A stretch of DNA of 64,000 nt from contig CAZFYZ010000001.1 of NCBI GenBank assembly GCA_964523735.1, forward strand, positions 1 to 64,000, written 5' to 3'. Every line of letters begins with the position of its first letter. Position 1 is the stretch's first letter. The notes under the pieces were generated by a model that did no database searches, was not told the origin of the DNA, and saw nothing but the letters and a program-made list of their open reading frames with translations. Position numbers and translations under genes: made by a program. Source of the stretch: CAZFYZ01 sp964523735. Its GTDB lineage: Bacteria; Armatimonadota; UBA5829. Of the stretch, positions 39,998 through 48,449 are shown one piece after another.

Positions 39998-41350
39998 CTA
40001 CAGTCCTGTCTGCATGAGTGTACCCAGCATCTCGTCGTAGGCTGTGAGTACTCTTGCCGCTGCAGTATAGGCCTGCTGGTACTTGATCATATTGGTCATT
40101 TCCTCGTCCGTACTTACCCCCGAAATCGACTGCTGCTGGGCGGTGTACTGGTCAACCGCCAGTTGGCAAGCTCTTGCGCGGGCGGTGGAGAAGGTGGCGA
40201 AGCTCCCGACATCAGTTACAAACTGACTGTAGAGCTGGTTCAGCGTCAGCCCGTCGCGGACCACGGCGTTCTGGAGGTTGGCTATGGCTGTCGCGTTGCT
40301 GTTATCGCCTTCGCTGCCATCGAGCGAGGCCGCAATAAGCTCGGGGTTGTCCACTATCAACGAATCGAGCTTGATCGTGGCCGCGGTGGATCCGGCCTGG
40401 AAGAAGTCGCCTCCGCGTACTCCGGTCAGGGTTGTACCTAAACGGTGCACGGTGTTGACCTGGGAGACGAGCAGGGAGGCGACATCATCGAGGCGTTGCA
40501 TGTAGGAGTTGATGGTCTCATCTCGCAGCTCGACAATGGCTTTGAGTTCGCCTCCGTTGTTCAGCACAGTGCTGCCGTCGCTGGCCCACGTGACTATCTG
40601 GTTGCCGGAGACAACCTCGCAATCAAGGGCGTTGTACCAGTTGTCCTGCACCAACACCCGGCCCCCGATGGATATGATGTAGCCGCCTTTGCCGTCGCCG
40701 TGCTGGCTTACATCTGCGAGTTCGGAAAGACGCCCCAGCAGAGCATCCCTTGCGTTGAGGAGGTCGTTCGAGTTCATCTGCCCCTCCTCAACCGAGTTGA
40801 TCTGCTGGTTCAGGTCGGTTATCTGGGAGGCTATCTGGTTGATGCTGTTGACGCGGTCCACGACAGTCGCATTCAGGTCATAAACCGCGTCCCTGAGCTG
40901 CCCGTAAGTGTACTGCATGTGCTCGGCCAGAGTCGATGCTTTGGAGAGCAGTGAGCTTCTCACCGATTCGGACTCCGGACTGGTTGCTGCTGCCTGCCAG
41001 GCGTTCCAGAATGCGCTCAAGTCGGATTGCAGACCCGAGTCGCTGGGCTCGCCGATGGCAGACTCGACCTGCATCAGGAAGTTGGCCTTGTACTGCCATT
41101 CGGCGCTCTCATTGCTGGCGGCTCGCAAGCGGTTTTCAACCAATGTGTCGCGAATGCGCCGGATGTCACCTGTGACGACGCCGGCTCCGCCCGTGCTTCC
41201 GGCAAGGGAGCGCTCGGATGTGGACACCTGCTGGCGCTTGTATGACATGTCGCTGGCATGCGCGACATTATAGGCCAGGACATCCAAGGCACTCTTCTGT
41301 GCATTCAGCCCCGAGTACGCTATGTTGATACCGAAAAATGTGCTTCCCAT
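39998..41350 (-). CDS. flgK: Flagellar hook-associated protein 1 (FlgK)
   Basis: 450 residues. N-terminal FFGINIAYSGLNAQKSALDV and AYNVAHASDMSYKRQQVSTS are typical of FlgK rod/hook-type helices; the C-terminal ISGVSTDEEMTNMIKYQQAY and TAAARVLTAYDEMLGTLMQT are diagnostic. FlgK forms the first junction ring on the hook. It follows flgN by five bases. Confidence 0.95.
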   Translation of the reverse strand: MGSTFFGINIAYSGLNAQKSALDVLAYNVAHASDMSYKRQQVSTSERSLAGSTGGAGVVTGDIRRIRDTLVENRLRAASNESAEWQYKANFLMQVESAIGEPSDSGLQSDLSAFWNAWQAAATSPESESVRSSLLSKASTLAEHMQYTYGQLRDAVYDLNATVVDRVNSINQIASQITDLNQQINSVEEGQMNSNDLLNARDALLGRLSELADVSQHGDGKGGYIISIGGRVLVQDNWYNALDCEVVSGNQIVTWASDGSTVLNNGGELKAIVELRDETINSYMQRLDDVASLLVSQVNTVHRLGTTLTGVRGGDFFQAGSTAATIKLDSLIVDNPELIAASLDGSEGDNSNATAIANLQNAVVRDGLTLNQLYSQFVTDVGSFATFSTARARACQLAVDQYTAQQQSISGVSTDEEMTNMIKYQQAYTAAARVLTAYDEMLGTLMQTGL

Positions 41351-41355
41351 TGAGG

Positions 41356-41862
41356 CTATGCTCTAATGTCCAAGCTCAGGACCATCGGCTGGCCCCCGCT
41401 GAGCGCGGCGTCATTGGAATAGGAGTTCGGGCCCTGATCGCAGGCAAGTGTGCGAAGGCAGCAGGCAACAATGTCCAACCCGTTCTGAAGCAGCAGACGG
41501 TTGGTTTCGTGCTCCTCACGCAGTATCGCCGCTGCTTTGCTTATGTGGGCGATCTCGCGCTTGATCTGATCGGCATACATCGTTCCTGATGCTCCGGCGA
41601 CTGATGCTGCGTCGGCTGTCGCGGGATCCAGCCCCGCTGATTCAGCCAACCGCCCGGCCGCTTCGGCGGCTCGCTGGTCGGCCTCGCCAATCCGCCGGAG
41701 GATATCCTCCTGAGCCTTACAGGCCCTGACCAGCAGTTCTGCATCGTTGGCCACCAGTGCCTCTTGCTCGTCGAGTGCGATCAATCGGCCTTTCTCGAGC
41801 AGCGCGGAGATCTCACTCAGCGCACTCAGCAGATCCTCGCCCAGTTGGCTTTGGGTTCTCAT
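41356..41862 (-). CDS. flgN: FlgN-type flagellar chaperone
   Basis: 168 residues, helical throughout (LLSALSEISALLEKGRLIAL, then EALVANDAELLVRACKAQED). Position between flgM and flgK and the FlgN-like N-terminal half support the call. FlgN binds the C-termini of FlgK and FlgL in the cytoplasm and guides them to export. The C-terminal tail (SGGQPMVLSLDIRA) is unusual and strand-like. Motifs are weak, so part of the confidence is context. Confidence 0.75.
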   Translation of the reverse strand: MRTQSQLGEDLLSALSEISALLEKGRLIALDEQEALVANDAELLVRACKAQEDILRRIGEADQRAAEAAGRLAESAGLDPATADAASVAGASGTMYADQIKREIAHISKAAAILREEHETNRLLLQNGLDIVACCLRTLACDQGPNSYSNDAALSGGQPMVLSLDIRA

Positions 41863-41866
41863 GCTG

Positions 41867-42154
41867 CTATACCTGCCCTTCGACGGCGGCGCCGATCATC
41901 GCCGAGGCGATGTCTTTGCCTGACGGTGACTCACCGGCCGCGAGCGATGCCTTCGCTCGAGCGACCTCGTCCTCTCTGGTCTCCGGCATCGCTAGCGCGC
42001 GCGATCTTCCGTGCTCAACTAGTGCAGAGAACTTAGATATTGTCACAACGTCACTCCGTATCATCTTCGCAACTGCATCCGTTGCGTTGGTCTTGTAGAT
42101 CTTCTGAAGATGAAGCGCCGTCGCCTCACCCGCTTTTCCCACCGGTATGATCAT
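41867..42154 (-). CDS. flgM: Anti-sigma-28 factor FlgM
   Basis: 95 residues, typical length. The C-terminal part has the FlgM pattern: DVVTISKFSALVEHGRSRAL followed by REDEVARAKASLAAGESPSG. FlgM binds sigma-28 and is exported through the hook when it is finished, freeing sigma-28 for late genes. No fliA gene lies in the window. It overlaps nothing; flgJ(N) ends seven bases upstream. Confidence 0.85.
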   Translation of the reverse strand: MIIPVGKAGEATALHLQKIYKTNATDAVAKMIRSDVVTISKFSALVEHGRSRALAMPETREDEVARAKASLAAGESPSGKDIASAMIGAAVEGQV

Positions 42155-42160
42155 GGCTTC

Positions 42161-42535
42161 CTACCTCCGGACACCAATCGCATCCAAGCCAACCATCTCA
42201 TCCTTAGCTTTGTGAATATCGGCTCTAGCCTGCTCAACGGCTGTCGTGCCCTCTGCGGGACCTTTCGCCTCGAGCCTCGGCGCAAGCTCTCTGTAAAGCA
42301 TGTCCGCAATCCCAACTGACTGGGTCCGGGCTGCGGTCGAGCACACCTCGGAGTCCATCATGTCCTGGAACATCTCTTCTTCCCGGGCGGAGCCGAACAG
42401 ATCGGCCTTGGTTACGGTCTTGCGCATCGACTTGAGGAGCATGTTCATGAACATCCCCTCCATATCAGCGCAAGCCTTCTTCAGCGCCTTCCGCTGCTCC
42501 ACTGTGCCAGTTTCCGTTGTGCTCTCGATTCTCAT
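42161..42535 (-). CDS. flgJ: FlgJ N-terminal (rod-binding) protein
   Basis: 124 residues, only the rod-cap half of FlgJ. The motif ACADMEGMFMNMLLKSMRKT with EEEMFQDMMDSEVCSTAART matches the rod-binding domain. The muramidase half is missing, as in many non-enteric bacteria, so wall opening must come from another enzyme. It lies between flgI and flgM, the usual order. Confidence 0.9.
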   Translation of the reverse strand: MRIESTTETGTVEQRKALKKACADMEGMFMNMLLKSMRKTVTKADLFGSAREEEMFQDMMDSEVCSTAARTQSVGIADMLYRELAPRLEAKGPAEGTTAVEQARADIHKAKDEMVGLDAIGVRR

Positions 42536-42559
42536 CGGGCTGAACCTGTCACCTGTCCC

Positions 42560-43669
42560 CTAGATGATCTCCAACTGCGCCTGCAGTGCTCCCGCCTGCT
42601 TCACCGCCTGAAGGATCGCTATCAGGTCTCTGGGTGTAACGTGCAGAGCATTCAGCGCCCTCACCAGCTCACCGACGGTCGAGCCGCCGGGTATCTCCGT
42701 CAACGGCGCTTTCTCCTCGGTCGCGTTCACGGTCTTCTGGTTCGTGGCGACGGTCGTTCCGCCGCTCATCGGCTGAGGCTGGCTCAGCAGCCATTCGTCG
42801 GTGACTTCGACCGTGAGCGCTCCATGCGAGACGGCCACCGGCGTGATCCGCGCCTGCCCGCCGATGATCACAGTGCCCGTCCGCTCGTTGACTATGACCT
42901 TGGCGACCTGATCGGTTGTGACCTGAGCGCTCTCGATCAGCGAGATGAGTGACACGAGGTCGTTCTTGTAGTCGGACGGCACGTTGACTGCGAGCACGTT
43001 TCCATCCACGGCCGAGGCGTAGTGCCCGCCGAGGACTTCGTTGATCGATTTCGCAGCGCGCGACGCGGTGGTGAAGTCGCTCTCGTTCAGGGTCACGTTG
43101 ACGGAGTCGTTAACCGTCAGCTCAGTCTTCGTGTCACGCTCGACGAGTGCGCCACCGGGTATACGCCCGGCCGTCGGATGGTTCTTCGTCGTGGAGGAAC
43201 CGCCGCCCGAGGCACTGAAGCCTCCGATCGAGACGGGTCCCTGGGCTACTGCATACACCGATCCGTTTGCCGCTCGAAGCTGTGTTTGCAGCAGCGTGCC
43301 TCCCTGCAAGCTTCGCGCATCGCCTAGAGAAGATACGACCACGTCTATGGTTGTGCCCTGTCGGGCAAAGGCAGGGAGCGTCGCAGTGACCATTACGGCC
43401 GCCACGTTCTTTACCTTCATCTTGTCTGCGGCGATGGTGAGCCCATACGTGTTCAGCATGTTGGCTAACGATTGGGTGGTGAACTTGGTCTGCTGGCTAT
43501 CGCCGCTTCCATCAAGCCCGATTACCAATCCATAGCCAATGAGCTGATTCGCACGCACCCCCTCGATCGATGCGATGTCCTTGACGCGCACGCTCTGTGC
43601 CAGAGCGGCGGTTCCTCCAACGCTGATCGTCAGGATCACTATCAATGCTGTTGTGATTGCAGCTTTCAT
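42560..43669 (-). CDS. flgI: Flagellar P-ring protein FlgI
   Basis: 369 residues, normal length. A signal peptide to about residue 24 (GGTAALAQ) is followed by VRVKDIASIEGVRANQLIGY and GLDGSGDSQQTKFTTQSLAN, signature FlgI text; the C-terminus has TVGELVRALNALHVTPRDLI. FlgI forms the ring in the peptidoglycan layer. It shows that the cell has a diderm-type basal body. Confidence 0.97.
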   Translation of the reverse strand: MKAAITTALIVILTISVGGTAALAQSVRVKDIASIEGVRANQLIGYGLVIGLDGSGDSQQTKFTTQSLANMLNTYGLTIAADKMKVKNVAAVMVTATLPAFARQGTTIDVVVSSLGDARSLQGGTLLQTQLRAANGSVYAVAQGPVSIGGFSASGGGSSTTKNHPTAGRIPGGALVERDTKTELTVNDSVNVTLNESDFTTASRAAKSINEVLGGHYASAVDGNVLAVNVPSDYKNDLVSLISLIESAQVTTDQVAKVIVNERTGTVIIGGQARITPVAVSHGALTVEVTDEWLLSQPQPMSGGTTVATNQKTVNATEEKAPLTEIPGGSTVGELVRALNALHVTPRDLIAILQAVKQAGALQAQLEII

Positions 43670-43738
43670 CTACGCCTCTGAAACTCGCGGATTGCGGATA
43701 GCCGGCACGGCTATGGGCGATCTGCCATTAGCCATCCG

Positions 43739-44317
43739 CTAGAAAAGTATCCTCAATATCCTCGTAACCAGCCCTTCCTTCTGCCTGCTGCCGACCGGAC
43801 CGCTGCCGGTGTGGGTGATCCTGGCATCAGCTATCGCTGTCGAAAGGACTGTGTTATCCGGGCTGACGTCCTGAGGACGCACGGTCCCGGTGAGCTTGAT
43901 CTCTTCCTTCTCGCTGTTGGTCTGGACGAAGCGAGTGCCCTCGATCTCGAAGTTGCCGTTGTCGGTGACCTTCTTTACCGTGACCGTCATCCTTGCAGTG
44001 AACGTGCTGGCTCTGGTTGTGGAGCCCTGGGCCTTCAGCGAGTCCCCAGCTGAGTACTCGAAACCCGGTATGTTCTTGATCAGCGGCCCGACTCCGGGGC
44101 TGACCTCGGTCTGAGTGTCCTTCTTAGCGTTCGTGGAGGCGGTGCTCGTGGATGAGGCCGACTCGACTATCACAACCGTAAGAACGTCTCCGGCCTTGAC
44201 CGCCTTCTTGTCGGCGTACATTGGGGTCGGTTCGTCCTTCGGGAACAGCGACTCAGCGCCCACCGCCGAGGCGATCACAGTTATCAGAATGCAAGCTATC
44301 GTCCAGCGTGTATACAT
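43739..44317 (-). CDS. flgH: Flagellar L-ring protein FlgH
   Basis: 192 residues from ATG 44317, six bases after GGAG; ATG 44344 would overlap flgA further. Signal peptide MYTRWTIACILITVIASAVG. FlgH text: MYADKKAVKAGDVLTVVIVE, then GNFEIEGTRFVQTNSEKEEI and VRPQDVSPDNTVLSTAIADA. Most FlgH are lipoproteins; here no lipobox cysteine follows the hydrophobic part (the only Cys is at residue 9, inside it), so it may be processed by ordinary signal peptidase. It forms the ring in the outer membrane. Confidence 0.93.
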   Translation of the reverse strand: MYTRWTIACILITVIASAVGAESLFPKDEPTPMYADKKAVKAGDVLTVVIVESASSTSTASTNAKKDTQTEVSPGVGPLIKNIPGFEYSAGDSLKAQGSTTRASTFTARMTVTVKKVTDNGNFEIEGTRFVQTNSEKEEIKLTGTVRPQDVSPDNTVLSTAIADARITHTGSGPVGSRQKEGLVTRILRILF

Positions 44318-44328
44318 GTTGATCTCCA

Positions 44329-45294
44329 TCACCTGGTCAGGCATACAAGCCCGGGGCCAAGCACTTTCGCCTGCACGTCCTCCGTGGCATCCGCCGGCCG
44401 GACCTTCACCAGCTCACCAGTTCGGGCGTCAGCTTTGATTTCGCCCGTCGTGTGGAGGGTGACTCCACCGCATCTGACGGTCAATGAGGCTGTCTCACCT
44501 CGCAGAACTGCATAGGGTGGGGCAACGTCGTTACCGGTGATCATCGTGCCTGTCGAGAGAGCCCTGCGCGCTACCCAGCCCGTGGTGTCTTCCCGGGACT
44601 GCACCAGCGCGTCTGGTTTTCTAGTCACATCCCGCCGATCCCATTCGGTGTTGTCGGGCGTCAGCTCCTCACCCTGCCGGATTGCCTTGGTGGCCACAAG
44701 CACGCTGGCCATTGCCTTGACGGTCAACGATACCGTCGAGCTTGCTGCCACACGCTCATCCACGATTGCGTCTACTGTCACCGCAACCGTTCCTGGTCTC
44801 AACGTGGGGTTCAGCATCCGGGCTCTGAGCGCACTGGAATCTCCCCCCGCAACGACGATCTCTCTCGGAGCGCGATCGACAGCCACGTCGTAATCGCACC
44901 CATCATCAGGCAGCTGGCTTGCGATCAGGGCCCTGGCTTCTTCTGCGAGAATGTCCGGGCCGAACCTCGCGCACTTACCAATCAGTTCGACGCTGTCGAC
45001 GCCGGCGATCTTAACATCGACTTTGGTGTCCGCGGAAACCCGCCGCCGCACAAGATCACTGCTGACTCTGCTGACTTTGCCCGGCACGGGAGCCGTGGTG
45101 ACCACGATCTCACCGACCTTAGCGGCCGCTGGGCCCAGGATTCGGGCAATGTCCTTCACTGCCACAGGTCGGGCGGGCCGTACTTCAGCCTGAGCCCGCA
45201 GCGTGACCGTGGTCACTGCCGGCGCCGAGTAGGCCACGGCCCATAGAATCATCAAGACCATCGTTGCAGCAAAGGTCAGGCTTGCCCGTCTCAT
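44329..45294 (-). CDS. flgA: Flagella basal-body P-ring formation protein FlgA
   Basis: 321 residues from ATG 45294, which is seven bases past the flgG stop. Signal peptide MRRASLTFAATMVLMILWAV to YSA. An N-terminal sandwich is followed by a SAF domain at about 190-255 (VLVATKAIRQGEELTPDNTE and VQSREDTTGWVARRALSTGT) and the FlgA C-terminal part. FlgA is a periplasmic chaperone for P-ring assembly. It is longer than the about 220 of enterics because of an N-terminal extension. Confidence 0.9.
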   Translation of the reverse strand: MRRASLTFAATMVLMILWAVAYSAPAVTTVTLRAQAEVRPARPVAVKDIARILGPAAAKVGEIVVTTAPVPGKVSRVSSDLVRRRVSADTKVDVKIAGVDSVELIGKCARFGPDILAEEARALIASQLPDDGCDYDVAVDRAPREIVVAGGDSSALRARMLNPTLRPGTVAVTVDAIVDERVAASSTVSLTVKAMASVLVATKAIRQGEELTPDNTEWDRRDVTRKPDALVQSREDTTGWVARRALSTGTMITGNDVAPPYAVLRGETASLTVRCGGVTLHTTGEIKADARTGELVKVRPADATEDVQAKVLGPGLVCLTR

Positions 45295-45301
45295 ATCATA
45301 T

Positions 45302-46090
45302 CTACCTGCGAATATTGTTCGCGATGTTGAGCATCTCATCCGCGCTCTGGATGGTCTTCGAGTTGACCTCATATGCCCTCTGCGCGAGGATCATGTTGAC
45401 CATCTCCTCGACCACCTTGACGTTGGACATCTCGACGAATCCCTGAGAGACCTTCCCAAGCCCGTCCTGCCCAGGCGTTCCGGGTATCGCTTCGCCGGAT
45501 GCTTCCGTCTTGGCGAAGAGGTTCCTGCCGAGGCTCTCAAGTCCGCCCGGGTTCACAAAGCCCGCAAGCTGAATCTGGCCGAGTTCCTGTGGAGCGCTCT
45601 GCCCATCAAGCTTCACCGAGATCGTGCCGTCCTCGCCAATACTGATCTCTTTGGCCCCGGTTGGGATCGTGATTTCCGGCTGGACCGCGTAACCGTCGGA
45701 GGTGACGATCCTGCCAGTCCCGTCGATCTTGAAGGAGCCGTCTCGGGTGTAAGCTACTTCGCCCGAGGGTTGGTTGACTTGGAAGAAGCCGCTGCCCTCG
45801 ATGACAACGTCAAGGGGGTTGTCGGTCTTCTGGAAGTCGCCCTGGTCAAAGAGCTTCTGAACGCCCGCGGCTCGGGTGCCGAGACCCACCTGAATGCCGG
45901 TCGGAATCTGCACGCCCTGCGCCTGGTTCGCGCCGGCCACCCGAACAGTCTGATAGAGCAGGTCCTGGAAATCGGCCCGAGACCGCTTGAACCCCGTCGT
46001 GTTCACGTTAGCGAGGTTGTTTGCTATGACGTCCATGTTGAGTTGCTGGGCTTCCATCCCTGTAGCCGCTGTATGCAGACTGCGAATCAT
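45302..46090 (-). CDS. flgG: Flagellar distal rod protein FlgG
   Basis: 262 residues, normal length. MIRSLHTAATGMEAQQLNMD and ANNLANVNTTGFKRSRADFQ are canonical; the C-terminus VVEEMVNMILAQRAYEVNSK is diagnostic of FlgG. It is the distal rod subunit that crosses the periplasm. It follows flgF by 13 bases. Confidence 0.97.
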   Translation of the reverse strand: MIRSLHTAATGMEAQQLNMDVIANNLANVNTTGFKRSRADFQDLLYQTVRVAGANQAQGVQIPTGIQVGLGTRAAGVQKLFDQGDFQKTDNPLDVVIEGSGFFQVNQPSGEVAYTRDGSFKIDGTGRIVTSDGYAVQPEITIPTGAKEISIGEDGTISVKLDGQSAPQELGQIQLAGFVNPGGLESLGRNLFAKTEASGEAIPGTPGQDGLGKVSQGFVEMSNVKVVEEMVNMILAQRAYEVNSKTIQSADEMLNIANNIRR

Positions 46091-46103
46091 TCACTGACCT
46101 CCG

Positions 46104-46799
46104 CTAGACTCTTCCTGCTTCATTGATGAGCTTATCAAGCGTGCGATCGAGGTTGCCGATCATCCTCTGGTTAGCCTCGAACGAGCGCATGTTGGTGATC
46201 ATATCTGTCAGTTCGCGGACCACGCTGATGTTGGCTTCTTCGAGCGAGCCCTGCACTACCCTGGTCTCGCCTGGTTTGACGCCCACGAGCTTGATCTTAT
46301 CTACTTGGTTGCCGTCCACGGAGACAGTGCCGTCTTCGGCGACTCCAATTTTGCCTTCAGCCAGCTTGATGCTGCCCGACCGGCCCTGGACCTTCGCTCC
46401 GTCGGCTGTGACGAGTTCCCTATCTGAATTCAGTCGGAAGTCGCCGCCGCGCGTCTGCCTCGTGCCGTTGCTGTCAACGACCTCAAATGAGCCGGGCCCC
46501 TCGATAGCAAAGTCGAAGGCATTGCCCGTGACTCGGATCGAGCCCTCGGACAGGTCGAGCTGTGAGCCGACGTTCACGAGCACCGGAGACACCGGCGAGT
46601 CGGGATACGATGTTCGATTGGTGACGCTCAAGGCATTGATCCGCTGATCGAGTGCCTGCGCGAACGTGTCGGACTCAGCCACGAACCTCTGGCGCTTGAA
46701 CCCCGCAGTCCCGGCATTCGCGATATTGTTAGCGATGGTGTCCTGCTTGAGCGACTGAGCAACCATCCCGCTTGCAGCTGTATAGAAACCTCTGATCAT
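46104..46799 (-). CDS. flgF: Flagellar proximal rod protein FlgF
   Basis: 231 residues from ATG 46799, six bases after GGAGG. MIRGFYTAASGMVAQSLKQD and ANNIANAGTAGFKRQRFVAE are rod-protein N-termini; the C-terminus ELTDMITNMRSFEANQRMIG fits FlgF. It is the first gene of the flagellar transcription block in this window and has a sigma-28-like promoter upstream. FlgF and FlgG together form the rod. Confidence 0.93.
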   Translation of the reverse strand: MIRGFYTAASGMVAQSLKQDTIANNIANAGTAGFKRQRFVAESDTFAQALDQRINALSVTNRTSYPDSPVSPVLVNVGSQLDLSEGSIRVTGNAFDFAIEGPGSFEVVDSNGTRQTRGGDFRLNSDRELVTADGAKVQGRSGSIKLAEGKIGVAEDGTVSVDGNQVDKIKLVGVKPGETRVVQGSLEEANISVVRELTDMITNMRSFEANQRMIGNLDRTLDKLINEAGRV

Positions 46800-46817
46800 G
46801 CAATGCCTCCAACTCAC

Positions 46818-46845
46818 GTATCGACACGTCCGGTTCCGGCCTTTA
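46818..46845 (-). promoter_or_regulatory. Sigma-28-like promoter of the flgF block
   Basis: TAAAGGCC, 12 bases, GTCGATAC on the minus strand, ending 18 bases before the flgF start. The TAAA and CGAT parts match the sigma-28 consensus; the spacing is one base longer than usual. A match to the flagellin 2 promoter supports it. Confidence 0.45.
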
Positions 46846-46898
46846 GCGACAACGAGCGACCGTCTTGGTGACGATGCCTTCGGTACTGCATCCAACCA

Positions 46899-46927
46899 TT
46901 GCATAATCCGCGCTTAGCCCCTAAAAT
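46899..46927 (+). promoter_or_regulatory. Sigma-70-type promoter of the DapA-family gene
   Basis: TTGCAT, 17 bases, TAAAAT, ending 30 bases before ATG 46958. It is divergent from the flgF promoter; about 50 bases separate them. Confidence 0.5.
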
Positions 46928-46957
46928 AGGAGCAACCCTAACCTGGAGGGATCGCAC

Positions 46958-48004
46958 ATGCAGTTGAATGGCACTTGGACAGCAATCGTAACCCCGTTGA
47001 CTCCGGATCAGAAAGTCGATTGGGACGGGCTCAAGCGCAACGTCGAGTTCCAGATATCGCAGGGGATCGATGGGCTTGTTCCCGTCGGCACGACGGGCGA
47101 GTCTCCCACGCTCGACTGGGATGAGCACAATGGAGTCGTCGAGAAGGTGATCGGTTGGTGCAAGGGCAAGTGCGGTGTGCTTGCCGGCACGGGCAGCAAC
47201 TCAACTCACGAGGCCATCGTCAGCACCCGCGAGGCGGTGAATGCCGGAGCCGAGGCGGCATTGCTTGTCGACTGCTACTACAACGGCCCCTCCTCGCAGG
47301 AGTTGCGTGACGAGTACTACGCCGCCGTTGCAGCCGAGTTTCCTCGGACGACTTTCGTGCCTTACGTGATCCCGGGCCGCTCCGGCACGGCGCTCACGGT
47401 CGAGGACCTGGCGATCCTGTACTCGAAGTACCCGAACATCAATACAGTCAAAGAGGCTACCGGCGATCTGGCTCGCATGGCCCGGACGCGCTCGCTGCTG
47501 GGGGATTCGTTCTCGATAATGAGCGGCGACGACGATATCACATTCAAGATGATGACCGATTCCGGCATCCGCGCGAACGGCGTTATATCCGTGGCGACCA
47601 ACGTCGTCCCTGCCGGGATCAAGAAGATGGTGGATCTGGCTGCGGCGGGTGATACGGCAGGCGCCGAGAAGGCGATGCAGGCCGTCGCCCCGCTGCTTGG
47701 CGTAGTCACGGTCAAGGTCGATAACCCTCGAACACTTCCGTCAGGCGAGGTCGTGATGGTCAACGACCGTTATCGTAACCCGCTGGCGATCAAGACGCTG
47801 ATGACCGGTCTCGGGATGCCTGCGGGCCCCGGGCGGAGGCCTCTGGGCAAGATGACAAAGGCCGGCGTCGATGTGGTGCGATCCGCAGCGGCCAAGGTGT
47901 GGCAGGCCAATCCTGAGGTCCTCGCCCCGATCGGCGAGTTCTACGGCGTGGATATCGCCAAGCGCCTCGCAGACGACAGTATCTGGTCCAAGCTGGCAAT
48001 CTGA
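46958..48004 (+). CDS. Dihydrodipicolinate synthase (DapA) family aldolase
   Basis: 348 residues against about 290-300 for ordinary DapA. ATG 46958 follows GGAGG by eight bases. The TIM-barrel motifs are clear: GLVPVGTTGESPTLDWDEHN, DCYYNGPSSQEL, and the Schiff-base lysine K165 in NTVKEATGD. The usual YNxPxRT motif reads PYVIPGRSG, so the catalytic tyrosine position differs in context. Extra sequence near residues 250-300 (DNPRTLPSGEVVMVNDRYRN) is unusual. DapA condenses pyruvate with aspartate semialdehyde for lysine and diaminopimelate; a different aldol reaction is possible. It stands alone between flagellar genes and a strong terminator. Confidence 0.8.
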   Translation: MQLNGTWTAIVTPLTPDQKVDWDGLKRNVEFQISQGIDGLVPVGTTGESPTLDWDEHNGVVEKVIGWCKGKCGVLAGTGSNSTHEAIVSTREAVNAGAEAALLVDCYYNGPSSQELRDEYYAAVAAEFPRTTFVPYVIPGRSGTALTVEDLAILYSKYPNINTVKEATGDLARMARTRSLLGDSFSIMSGDDDITFKMMTDSGIRANGVISVATNVVPAGIKKMVDLAAAGDTAGAEKAMQAVAPLLGVVTVKVDNPRTLPSGEVVMVNDRYRNPLAIKTLMTGLGMPAGPGRRPLGKMTKAGVDVVRSAAAKVWQANPEVLAPIGEFYGVDIAKRLADDSIWSKLAI

Positions 48005-48059
48005 GTAGCTCAAGCTGACCCGCAAGCTCGCAATGTCGTACACGAGTATGACCCGAACC

Positions 48060-48093
48060 AAGAGGCCAGGAGCCACGCGGCTCCTGGCCTCTT
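48060..48093. terminator. Bidirectional terminator between dapA-like and DUF1328 genes
   Basis: AAGAGGCCAGGAGCC-ACGC-GGCTCCTGGCCTCTT: a perfect 15-pair stem with four-base loop. It lies between two convergent genes and can serve both; TCTT on the plus strand and TCTT on the minus strand form short tails. Confidence 0.85.
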
Positions 48094-48113
48094 AACTAGT
48101 GGCCCTGGTACGC

Positions 48114-48299
48114 CTAAGGCGGAGGCATCACTCCACGTCCCCTGCCGCTGTATCCTGCGATCAGCGAGATGATGAAGAGGACTACGAAGATCCAGAACAG
48201 TACTTTGGCTATAGTCATCCCGGCAGCAGCGACTGTCCCGAAACCAAGCACCGCTGCTATGATCGCCAGGACGAAGAATATAGCTGCCCAGTAAAGCAT
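48114..48299 (-). CDS. Small DUF1328 membrane protein (YtjA family)
   Basis: 61 residues from ATG 48299, seven bases after AAGGAG. MLYWAAIFFVLAIIAAVLGF and KVLFWIFVVLFIISLIAG are the two membrane helices of the DUF1328 family. Such proteins are found in many bacteria, often near stress genes; function is unknown. The next genes upstream (DUF892, SDR) are also stress-type. Confidence 0.85.
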   Translation of the reverse strand: MLYWAAIFFVLAIIAAVLGFGTVAAAGMTIAKVLFWIFVVLFIISLIAGYSGRGRGVMPPP

Positions 48300-48410
48300 T
48301 GTTTTCTCCTTGCGTTCCAAGCCGGATTGCACTCGGAGCGCCATCCCGGCTCTGACGTTGCAAGGTACTATTACCCAGTCGATGCCCGATGAGCCTCGAA
48401 AGAAGTGAGA

Positions 48411-48435
48411 ACCTGCCGGCGCGATGCCGGCAGGT
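48411..48435 (-). terminator. Terminator of the DUF892 gene
   Basis: ACCTGCCGGC, loop GCGAT (ATCGC on the minus strand), GCCGGCAGGT: a ten-pair perfect stem 15 bases past the stop. On the minus strand TCTCACTTCTTTC follows, a moderate T-rich tail. Confidence 0.65.
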
Positions 48436-48449
48436 AGTGGAGGCTGATA

